NCBI GenBank assembly: GCA_964495805.1
Contig: CAZBWV010000017.1
Coordinates: 1 to 58,808, forward strand
Source: JALXCH01 sp964495805
GTDB lineage: Bacteria; Calditrichota; Calditrichia; RBG-13-44-9
Length of the DNA: 58,808 bases
Direction: 5' to 3'
Both the position numbers and the translations under genes were made by a program. The first letter of the stretch is position 1. Every line of letters starts with the position of its first letter. Under the pieces are notes generated by a model. It worked only from the letters and a program-made list of their open reading frames with translations. It had not been told where the DNA came from and did not search any database. Below, piece by piece: positions 52,191 through 58,808 of the stretch.

Positions 52191-53302
52191 GTGGATAACG
52201 CCTCCTGAATCTGCCCCGCTTCAATCCGGTAAAAGGAAGCCGGTTCCTGCCAGTGGGGCAGTTTTCCGAAAAAATCGGGAGAGGTGGTGGTGATAAACAC
52301 CTGCCCGATTTGAGTGAGCGAACGCACCATATTTCCGATACGTTGCTCGTCCAGCTCGCCGAAAATATCGTCGAAAAGCAGGATGGGTGGTTCGCTCTGC
52401 ATCTGCCGCAGGTACTGGATTTCCGCCAGCTTCAACGCAATGACAAACGTTTTGTGTTCCCCCTGTGAACCCACCGCGCGCAACGGTTTTCCGTTCAATA
52501 AAAAGAGCAAATCGTCGCGGTGCGGACCAACGGTGGTCATCTGCAGAGCCAGCTCTCGCTGCCTTTGCTGGCGCAGTGCCTGCCGAAACGCTTCTGCCGG
52601 GGAGTCGGTGCCATCCCATTTTACACTGGACTGGTAAACAATTTTCACCCGATCCTCCCGACCACTTAATTCCCGATAATATTTTTTGACCCATTCATCC
52701 AAAAATTGTACCGCTTCCTGTCGTTTCTCCATCAGCCCCACCCCATGTTCAATCAGCGCCTCGTCCCAGGATTCCAGCAAAGCCGGGTTGGAGGTTTCCT
52801 CCTGCAGAATGGTGTTCCGCTGACGTAGCGAACGCCGGTACTCCACCAGATGGTGCAAATACAATTTTCCTGCCTGGGAGAGCAAGATATCCAGAAAACG
52901 ACGGCGGTGGGCAGGTCCGGACTGGGAAATCTCCAGATCACCCGGCGCCAGCAACACGACCGGAATGCGACCAATGTATTCGGAAAATTTCGTGATTTTT
53001 TCCCCGTTCACCATTAACCGCTTCCCTTTATCCGGGGAATAGGCAATGGCACTTTTCCATACCCGTCCCTGAACCGTCTTGAATTCCCCTTCCACACGAA
53101 AATATGTTTGCCGATAATGAATCAAATTTCTATCGTTGCTGCTCCGAAAACTTTTGGTTAATGCCAGATAATAAATGCTCTCCAGAATATTGGTCTTTCC
53201 CTGCCCGTTCTGGCCAAACAACACATTCATTCCGTGGTGAAAAAGAACCTCCGATCTGGCGTAATTGCGAAAGTTTTCCAGTTTTAGTCTATAAAGAATC
53301 AT
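52187..53302 (-). CDS. recF: DNA replication and repair protein RecF
   Basis: A 371-residue SMC-like ATPase that helps load RecA at single-strand gaps. Walker A is FGQNGQGKTNILESIYYLA, and LENFRNYARSEVLFHHGMNV lies before it. The signature region is VGPHRDDLLFLLNGKPLRA then SQGEHKTFVIALKLAE, and Walker B is PILLFDDIFGELDEQR. It overlaps the end of dnaN by 14 bp. The last codons contain a perfect TTATCCACA on the coding strand (52190-52198), most likely by chance. Confidence 0.97.
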   Translation of the reverse strand: MILYRLKLENFRNYARSEVLFHHGMNVLFGQNGQGKTNILESIYYLALTKSFRSSNDRNLIHYRQTYFRVEGEFKTVQGRVWKSAIAYSPDKGKRLMVNGEKITKFSEYIGRIPVVLLAPGDLEISQSGPAHRRRFLDILLSQAGKLYLHHLVEYRRSLRQRNTILQEETSNPALLESWDEALIEHGVGLMEKRQEAVQFLDEWVKKYYRELSGREDRVKIVYQSSVKWDGTDSPAEAFRQALRQQRQRELALQMTTVGPHRDDLLFLLNGKPLRAVGSQGEHKTFVIALKLAEIQYLRQMQSEPPILLFDDIFGELDEQRIGNMVRSLTQIGQVFITTTSPDFFGKLPHWQEPASFYRIEAGQIQEALST

Positions 53303-54431
53303 CTTCTGCTTCTTCGACAGGGATGCGCACCGGCATTAGCAGAATCAATTGTTCCTCATCTTCCGGCGTTTCCGCAGGCAGAGCCAGTGCGGCGTAATCG
53401 GTGCGCACAAATTTCATGTACATCTTCTCCGTGCCAATATGGCGCAGTACATCCTGCAAATACTTGGAGTTGAACGCAATCAGGAAATCGTCCCCGTTAA
53501 ACTGACAGGCAATTCGTTCCTGCGCTTCGCCGCCGTAGTCCACATCTTCCGCATGAATTTCGATATGCTGGGGATAGATGTGTAAAACAACCTGAGAGGT
53601 AAGCGGGTTGGAAAACAAAGAGACCCGCTTTACCGATGCGTAAAATTCCGCCGTATCGATGAGCATCTCAAACGGAGTTTCCCGGGGAATCACCCGATCG
53701 TAATCCACAAAGGTGTCCTCAATCAATCGGGCAAACAGCTGAGTGTCGCTCATCTCCACCAGGGCATGGCGTTTGCCAAAATAGATGGTGGTACTCCCTT
53801 CACCGTCCAGATTTCGCAGGACGAAATTAAGCGAACGGGCCGAAATAATAGCCTGTACCTCGCTGGAGGACAATCCCTCCTGACGGAAGGTCATTTTGGC
53901 CAGCCGATGCCCATCGGTGGAAACGGCATCCAAACGATTGGGTTTGATATCGAAATACACACCGGTCAGCGCCGCCCGAATTTCGTCCGTGGAGCAGGCA
54001 AAAATGGTGTTTTCCAGAATGCGCCGGAACACTTCATTGGACAGGGAGATCTGTTTCAGACCCTCGCCCAGATCGGGAATCTGAGGGAATTCCGCCGGAT
54101 TCACCCCCGCAATTTTGTAATGACCAAATTCGGAGGTAATTCGCATCCGGTAACTGCTATCGGATTCAAATGTCAGCTCAATATTGGGGAGCTCTCGCAC
54201 AATCTCGGTAAGTAACCGTCCTGGCAGTGCAATGGAACCTTCTTCCACAATGGAGGCACTGGCCCAGGAAAGCAGGGTAATTTCCAGGTCGGTAGCCACC
54301 AGTTTGAGCAAATTGTCCTCGGTGAACAACAGCACATTCTGGGTCATCATGAAGGTTGTGCGCTGGGGAATTACGTTGACAACCTTCTGTAATGCATTGT
54401 AAATTTCGTCGCGCATTATGGTGAATTTCAT
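53289..54431 (-). CDS. dnaN: DNA polymerase III beta sliding clamp
   Basis: A 380-residue protein of three repeated clamp domains. MKFTIMRDEIYNALQKVVNV is the expected N-terminus, with LVATDLEITLLSWASASIVE and GRLLTEIVRELPN in domain 1. The C-terminus usually ends in a short hydrophobic PMR sequence; here it is MPVRIPVEEAEDDSL, with an acidic tail added. The ATG at 54431 has GGAGG at good spacing; a longer in-frame start at 54500 is rejected. A possible promoter lies at 54472-54500. Confidence 0.97.
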   Translation of the reverse strand: MKFTIMRDEIYNALQKVVNVIPQRTTFMMTQNVLLFTEDNLLKLVATDLEITLLSWASASIVEEGSIALPGRLLTEIVRELPNIELTFESDSSYRMRITSEFGHYKIAGVNPAEFPQIPDLGEGLKQISLSNEVFRRILENTIFACSTDEIRAALTGVYFDIKPNRLDAVSTDGHRLAKMTFRQEGLSSSEVQAIISARSLNFVLRNLDGEGSTTIYFGKRHALVEMSDTQLFARLIEDTFVDYDRVIPRETPFEMLIDTAEFYASVKRVSLFSNPLTSQVVLHIYPQHIEIHAEDVDYGGEAQERIACQFNGDDFLIAFNSKYLQDVLRHIGTEKMYMKFVRTDYAALALPAETPEDEEQLILLMPVRIPVEEAEDDSL

Positions 54432-54732
54432 TGCCTTTCCTCCATTGTGTATTTTGCCATATAAACTATTTAAGTTAATAAAAAATAAAGGATTTTGCAA
54501 GCAAAAAGAGAGCTTTTAAACCGCTTTTCCAGCCCCTCGAACTCCCGGGAAAACACCCGGTTCACCCCCTTCTGAAATCCTGAAAACACCCTTACGGAAA
54601 AACCTTTTTCATAGCCATCCCAAATCCCATCTCAACGCGTAAAACCAAAATTTTCCTTTCCCGGTTGCCCTGCCTCCATTTGATTCCTAAAATATAGCGA
54701 AATGGTTCACAAAAGAGAGGAGAATTCATGAT
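54432..54732. other. Divergent region between dnaN and the heptaheme cytochrome
   Basis: A 301-bp region with no gene. I see a candidate dnaN promoter (54472-54500) and GAGGAG before the cytochrome start. dnaA is absent here, and no cluster of DnaA boxes (TTATCCACA) is visible, so this does not look like the origin. Confidence 0.6.
54472..54500 (-). promoter_or_regulatory. Possible promoter of dnaN
   Basis: On the minus strand, TTGCAA (54495-54500), 17 bases, then TAACTT (54472-54477). The match is modest; other AT-rich -10 options exist nearby. Confidence 0.35.
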
Positions 54733-56241
54733 ATGAAGATAAAATTTCCCGCTTCCGCACACAACTGGATCACTTTGACCGGTGCCATTATTGCTTTGAT
54801 TAGCCTGTTCATGATCGTGTTCCTGTTCACCATTTCGCTGTTTCTGGGGCGCGGCGCTGCTTATCTGGGGCTGGTAATATATATTTTGCTCCCTTCAGTG
54901 CTGGTGTTCGGACTGCTCCTGATTCCTTTAGGGATGTTTCTGAAACACCGGCGGGATCGGCAGAAACAAAAAACATTTCCACCGGAATGGCCCCGGGTGG
55001 ACCTGAACAATCCGGCGCACCGGCACGCATTTTTTATCTTTGTTGGCGGTACCGCCCTTTTTCTGTTTCTCTCCGCACTGGGTAGCTATGAGGCGTTTCA
55101 TTACACCGAATCCACCCAATTCTGTGGTACCCTGTGCCATTCGGTGATGCATCCGGAATATATTGCTTACCAGAACTCTCCCCATGCACGGGTCACCTGT
55201 GTGCAGTGCCATGTGGGACCGGGAGCCGGATGGTACGTACGCTCCAAACTGTCCGGGCTCTACCAGGTGTATGCCACACTTACAGACATTTATCCCCGTC
55301 CTATCGAAACCCCCATTCATAATTTGCGCCCGGCCCGGGAAACCTGCGAACAGTGCCATTGGCCGCAAAAATTTTACGCCCGAAAATTGCGTCTGGAAAC
55401 TCATTACCTGCCCGACGAACAGAATACCCGCTGGGACATCCGACTCATTATGAAAATCGGAGCAGAGCACCCGGCATTGGGGCTCAAGGAAGGCATCCAC
55501 TGGCACATTAACCCATCCATTCGGGTGGAATATGCTGCTACGGATGACAAGCGGGAGAATATTGTGTGGGTGCGCTACACCAATCTGACCACCGGCGAAG
55601 TAAAAATTTACCAGGACCAGGAAACACCTCCGGAACCCGGACAGCTGGATACGCTGGAAATTCGCACCATGGATTGCATCGATTGTCACAATCGCCCTTC
55701 CCATCTGTACCGATCGCCCACCACCTTCCTGAATGCCGCAATGACGGCCGGCGAAATTCCTGTACAACTGCCGGAGATTAAATCCGTTGCCCTGGAACTT
55801 TGCGCAGAAGAGTATGCCACTATGGATTCTGCAATGCGCGCCATTGAACAGGGAATCCGGAATTTTTACCGGGAAAATTACCCGGAGATTGTTCAGAATC
55901 AACCGCAACTCATTGACCGGGCAGTACGGGGCGTGCAGAACGCGTTTTCGCGAAACATTTTTCCGGACATGCGCGTGCGCTGGGATAAATATCCCAACCA
56001 TATCGGACACATGGAGTACAAAGGGTGCTTCCGCTGCCACAACAATTCCCATACCACCGAAACCGGAGAGAGCATTCGCAAGGAGTGCAATTTATGCCAT
56101 GCCATCGGAGCACAGGGTACACCGGAGAATATGGAAGTAGCGCTGCTGGGCCAGGAGCTGGAATTTAAGCATCCTGAGGACATTGACGAAGCCTGGAAGG
56201 AAATGCTGTGCAGCGATTGCCACACCGGACTGAACCCCTGA
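54733..56241 (+). CDS. Membrane heptaheme cytochrome c, NapC/NirT type (ImcH-like)
   Basis: A 502-residue inner-membrane cytochrome. Three helices (about residues 11-38, 44-70 and 98-118) anchor it. Seven heme sites are visible: CGTLCH (131-136, a CX3CH site) and six CXXCH at 156, 205, 315, 432, 452 and 493. Segments FCGTLCHSVMHPEY and CVQCHVGPGAGWYVRSKLSG are typical of NapC/NirT quinol dehydrogenases. Heme number, length and anchors resemble ImcH, which oxidises menaquinol and passes electrons outward in Geobacter. No NrfA-type partner is next to it. A GAGGAG site sits before a mini-frame ATG-ATA-TGA whose stop overlaps this ATG. Confidence 0.88.
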   Translation: MKIKFPASAHNWITLTGAIIALISLFMIVFLFTISLFLGRGAAYLGLVIYILLPSVLVFGLLLIPLGMFLKHRRDRQKQKTFPPEWPRVDLNNPAHRHAFFIFVGGTALFLFLSALGSYEAFHYTESTQFCGTLCHSVMHPEYIAYQNSPHARVTCVQCHVGPGAGWYVRSKLSGLYQVYATLTDIYPRPIETPIHNLRPARETCEQCHWPQKFYARKLRLETHYLPDEQNTRWDIRLIMKIGAEHPALGLKEGIHWHINPSIRVEYAATDDKRENIVWVRYTNLTTGEVKIYQDQETPPEPGQLDTLEIRTMDCIDCHNRPSHLYRSPTTFLNAAMTAGEIPVQLPEIKSVALELCAEEYATMDSAMRAIEQGIRNFYRENYPEIVQNQPQLIDRAVRGVQNAFSRNIFPDMRVRWDKYPNHIGHMEYKGCFRCHNNSHTTETGESIRKECNLCHAIGAQGTPENMEVALLGQELEFKHPEDIDEAWKEMLCSDCHTGLNP

Positions 56242-56264
56242 AAGGAAAAGCAGGAAGAACAAAC

Positions 56265-57116
56265 ATGAAGCATCAGACAAATTCACTGGACATCAACCTG
56301 GCGCTCATTCGCAACCACCTGGAGCAAATACAGGTTATTTACACCGATGTGGATGGCACCTTTGTGCATGCCGGATGCCTGTTCCGCAATCCGTTTGGTT
56401 ACACCCTGCATAATGCGGAAGCCATTTACCACCTACTTACCGCCGGAGTGGACGTGGTCATGACCTCCGGACGGGAGAAAGAGAAGCTAAAAGAGACCGC
56501 CCGCCTGCTGGGTTTCCGCAATTACATTGCCAATCTCGGTATGGAAATTGTGTATAACCAGGGAGAACGGGTAATTACCCATTATGGGATGGAGGTTGCT
56601 GATGCGGCGGAGTTGAAGCAGCGCATTCGGCAAAGCGGAGTGCTGGAGGCGCTGCAGCAGCGTTTTCCGGAGCGAATCCGTCCGTACGAACCCTGGGCTT
56701 CGGCACTGCGCACCCATCTGTTGCTCATCGGGGAGATTGATTACCAGGAAGCGGTGCGCTGGATGGCCCAACACTTTCCGCAATTTCGGATTATTGATAA
56801 CGGGGCGGTACCGGCGGAGGGAGAATTTCGCCACCCCCACGCCTTCCACATTCTGCCGCGCAATGCCGGCAAACGCGCGGCGGTAGCAATCGACAAAAGG
56901 GAACGCCATTTGCGCCGTGAGCAGACCATTGGCATTGGCGATTCTCTGGAAGACCTCTCCCTGGCACAGGAAGTGGGCATTTTCTTCCTTCTGGAAGAAC
57001 AGCTCCCGGTGGAATATCCCAACGTAATTCGGGTGCCTAACCGGGATGGAGAAGCGTTTAGTCGGATAGTACATTTTCTGCAGGAGAACGGATTTATCCG
57101 GAAGGAAGAGTCCTGA
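56265..57116 (+). CDS. HAD-superfamily hydrolase (Cof/HAD-IIB type)
   Basis: A 283-residue phosphatase-like protein. Motif I is YTDVDGTFV, motif II is VVMTSGREKE and motif IV is IGIGDSLEDLSLAQEVGIFF. A cap region lies between residues about 100 and 190. The HAD-IIB group includes sugar-phosphate and mannosyl-3-phosphoglycerate phosphatases; the substrate is unknown. It follows the cytochrome by 23 bp and is likely in the same transcript. ATG at 56265 is preceded by GGAAG. Confidence 0.85.
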   Translation: MKHQTNSLDINLALIRNHLEQIQVIYTDVDGTFVHAGCLFRNPFGYTLHNAEAIYHLLTAGVDVVMTSGREKEKLKETARLLGFRNYIANLGMEIVYNQGERVITHYGMEVADAAELKQRIRQSGVLEALQQRFPERIRPYEPWASALRTHLLLIGEIDYQEAVRWMAQHFPQFRIIDNGAVPAEGEFRHPHAFHILPRNAGKRAAVAIDKRERHLRREQTIGIGDSLEDLSLAQEVGIFFLLEEQLPVEYPNVIRVPNRDGEAFSRIVHFLQENGFIRKEES

Positions 57117-57198
57117 GCCTTTATCCAGGTCCGATCAACTAAGTGGCACAATTCCTCCCGCAATGCTCACTCGGCCGAATCCAACCCTGCCGGGCATA

Positions 57199-57417
57199 TT
57201 ATCCGGTCGATTCTTCAGGCGCTTCATCCGGTTTTCCGTCGGGCAAAATCACCCAGGCAACCAGATAGGTGACCACCACCGGAAGCACACCGGTAGCCAG
57301 AATCAACAGCACTCCGATTAATCGCAACAGATTGGCATCCACGTTGTACACCTCTCCCATTCCTCCAAACACTCCGGCAATCTTGCGATCGGTTCTGGAG
57401 CGGTACAATTTTTTCAT
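57199..57417 (-). CDS. PspC-domain membrane protein
   Basis: A 72-residue phage-shock-type protein. The domain reads MKKLYRSRTDRKIAGVFGGM, then a helix (RLIGVLLILATGVLPVVVTYLVAWVILP). PspC domains sense or signal envelope stress at the inner membrane. Its ATG overlaps the stop of the LiaF-like gene by four bases, so the pair is coupled. Confidence 0.88.
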   Translation of the reverse strand: MKKLYRSRTDRKIAGVFGGMGEVYNVDANLLRLIGVLLILATGVLPVVVTYLVAWVILPDGKPDEAPEESTG

Positions 57418-57992
57418 GTTGCTTCCCCTTCCTGTGCTCCGCTTTTTTCATCCGGTTGGGTTGGCAGGGACTTTTCCTCAGAAGACGATGCCTCACCGGT
57501 TCCGGGATGCGGATTTTGTTTTTTCTGATTGGCGGAATAAAGAAGATACAGGCCAATAAGAATCAACACCATGGGCCAGAAGTAGCGGGAAACTTCCTTC
57601 CCGGCCCAGAAGGCAAATGCCACCGCAGTTAAAACAGTTCCTGCCACAGCCATACTCTGCTCCCGCCCACCGGCAAAGTACATGAGAAAGAACCCCACAC
57701 CAGGCGCCAGAATGAATATGGGCCACAGATGGTCCATCCAGTACCAGCCATTCACGGCGCTGTATTCGAACATCGCCCCGTACATTACCAGAATGGTGGC
57801 GGGCATCAGTATGCCTACCTCTTTCCGGTTCGCCAGCCAGCCAAAAAACAGCACAATTCCCGCCGCAATCATCAGAAGTGGCCAGATTTCCTGCCAGCGC
57901 AGCGACCACCAGTGCAGGTTATTGCCCAGGAACAATAATCCCACCAGAATAAAAATGATCCCCCACACCAATGAACGTAAATCTTTCTTCAT
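57414..57992 (-). CDS. LiaF-type transmembrane protein (DUF5668-like)
   Basis: A 192-residue protein with about six helices. The N-terminus, WGIIFILVGLLFLGNNLHWW, is the typical LiaF_TM/DUF5668 start, followed by WPLLMIAAGIVLFFG and a second similar pair (HLWPIFILAPGVGFFLMYF and FWPMVLILIGLYLLYSANQK), suggesting an internal duplication. The C-terminus is a polar, disordered tail. LiaF-like proteins modulate envelope stress two-component systems. The ATG at 57992 is preceded by GGAGGG. A pspC-like gene follows. Confidence 0.8.
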   Translation of the reverse strand: MKKDLRSLVWGIIFILVGLLFLGNNLHWWSLRWQEIWPLLMIAAGIVLFFGWLANRKEVGILMPATILVMYGAMFEYSAVNGWYWMDHLWPIFILAPGVGFFLMYFAGGREQSMAVAGTVLTAVAFAFWAGKEVSRYFWPMVLILIGLYLLYSANQKKQNPHPGTGEASSSEEKSLPTQPDEKSGAQEGEAT

Positions 57993-58205
57993 CTTCCCTC
58001 CAGCATTTTTCTGAATCATTTCAAACACTTTTTCATGGTGCCAATTTAAGATAATTTTTCACCCGATTAAAACTTCTGTGAAAAATCCCCTTCACTCTTG
58101 TAATTGCCTTACTTTTCGCTTTAATTACGCAGGAGTGGCGAAAAAGTTACCGGCAGGAAGACGCTAAACCGATTCAAGCAATTTTGAAAATCAAGTGAGG
58201 AACCC

Positions 58206-58808
58206 ATGAAAACGCGACAACTGGGAAAAGATGGCCCCCACCTTACCGAAATCGGGCTGGGAACCTGGGCAATCGGTGGACCCTGGGAATGGGGCTGGGG
58301 ACCGCAGGACGATGAGGACTCCATTCGCACCATTCATCGGGCACTGGATGTGGGCATCAACTGGATTGACACCGCTGCCGTGTACGGACTGGGACACGCG
58401 GAAGAGGTCATCGCCCGGGCACTCAATGGCAAACGAAAAGAAGTGTTTATTGCCACCAAATGCGGATTGGTGTGGGATGACCAGGGACGGGTAGAGCGCA
58501 ATAATAGGCCGGAGAGCATCATGCGGGAGTGTGAGGCAAGCTTGCGTCGCCTGAACACCGATTACATTGACCTGTATCAGATTCACTGGCCGGATGACAA
58601 CGTACCGGTAGAAGATAGCTGGGAAGCCATGATCCGGCTTCAGGAACAGGGCAAGGTACGCTATATTGGGGTCAGCAATTTCGACGTTCCGTTGCTGGAA
58701 CGATGTGAGGCTCTGCAGCATGTCAACTCCCTGCAACCGCCATACAGCCTGTTAAATCGCAAGGTGGAGAAGGCTATTTTACCCTGGTGCCGGAAACATG
58801 GCGTGGGG
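58206..58808 (+). CDS. Aldo/keto reductase (3' end beyond window)
   Basis: The first 201 residues of an NAD(P)H-dependent aldo/keto reductase. The catalytic tetrad is present: Asp in NWIDTA, Tyr in VYGLGHAEE, Lys in IATKCGL, and His in QIHWPD. The start MKTRQLGKDGPHLTEIGLGT is standard. It reads to the window end without a stop. The substrate is unknown. The 177-bp region before it holds no clear promoter. Confidence 0.93.
   Translation, partial: MKTRQLGKDGPHLTEIGLGTWAIGGPWEWGWGPQDDEDSIRTIHRALDVGINWIDTAAVYGLGHAEEVIARALNGKRKEVFIATKCGLVWDDQGRVERNNRPESIMRECEASLRRLNTDYIDLYQIHWPDDNVPVEDSWEAMIRLQEQGKVRYIGVSNFDVPLLERCEALQHVNSLQPPYSLLNRKVEKAILPWCRKHGVG

Noticed and set aside
54928..56052. Long minus-strand reading frame (374 codons) opposite the heptaheme cytochrome
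   Set aside because: The opposite strand holds seven heme motifs and membrane helices; this one is a by-product.
54733..56241. Assignment as NrfH, partner of nitrite reductase
   Set aside because: NrfH has four hemes and about 160 residues. This protein has seven heme sites and 502 residues, and no nrfA is adjacent.

Overview
The window is a gene-dense chromosomal segment of a bacterium with about 47 protein genes. I see no rRNA, tRNA, CRISPR array, prophage or insertion sequence. Several traits point to a non-Bacteroidetes member of the FCB group, such as Calditrichota or a neighbouring candidate phylum; this is inference. They are a PNPFN-type C-terminal secretion domain (22580-24178), B12-dependent ribonucleotide reductase, cytochrome bd with an Rrf2 regulator, inositol-phosphate synthase beside a CDP-alcohol phosphotransferase, a selenocysteine peroxiredoxin and a multiheme quinol-type cytochrome. 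Together they suggest a microaerophilic or facultatively anaerobic organism.

Layout: 1-5700 holds a CsgG-like/TPR/SH3 surface protein, an EamA transporter overlapping a peptidoglycan amidase, and an ECF sigma factor followed by a toastrack-type exported protein. 5706-14925 holds nrdJ with a clear promoter, a DUF2520 dehydrogenase-like protein, an unknown Glu-rich protein, a cysteine hydrolase, nth and ligA. 15011-19421 is a plus-strand block: two related lipoproteins, a PdxJ homologue that has lost its catalytic residues, a possible structured leader RNA, the bifunctional NAD(P)H-hydrate repair enzyme, and a 2-Cys peroxiredoxin whose peroxidatic position is an in-frame UGA. 19556-31427 is a minus-strand block: larC, a 5'-nucleotidase, a secreted glycosidase-like protein, ctpA, tmk, a MATE exporter, ino1, a CDP-alcohol phosphotransferase and rsmI. 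31754-40484 is the plus-strand respiratory block: an Rrf2 regulator with Fe-S ligands, cydAB, cydDC and ftsH.

40584-47051 mixes a 600-residue protein with four ~77-residue repeats, a PaaI-type thioesterase, a DUF1858-DUF2249-DUF2249-periplasmic-binding-like fusion, a TrmH-type methyltransferase, a DUF456 protein and rex. 47469-54431 is the replication cluster dnaN-recF-dciA-gyrB-gyrA (minus strand), without dnaA. 54733-58808 holds a seven-heme NapC/NirT-type cytochrome, a HAD phosphatase, a pspC/liaF-like pair and the start of an aldo/keto reductase cut by the window edge.

The genes link into a redox theme. Cytochrome bd and its thiol exporter CydDC, the Fe-S Rrf2 regulator, the NADH sensor Rex, the Sec-peroxiredoxin, NAD(P)H-hydrate repair and the multiheme cytochrome would together serve oxygen handling and quinol oxidation. 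The most novel items are the selenoprotein with its unusual leader, the catalytically stripped PdxJ homologue, the DUF2249/binding-protein fusion, the repeat protein, and two unassigned structured intergenic elements.
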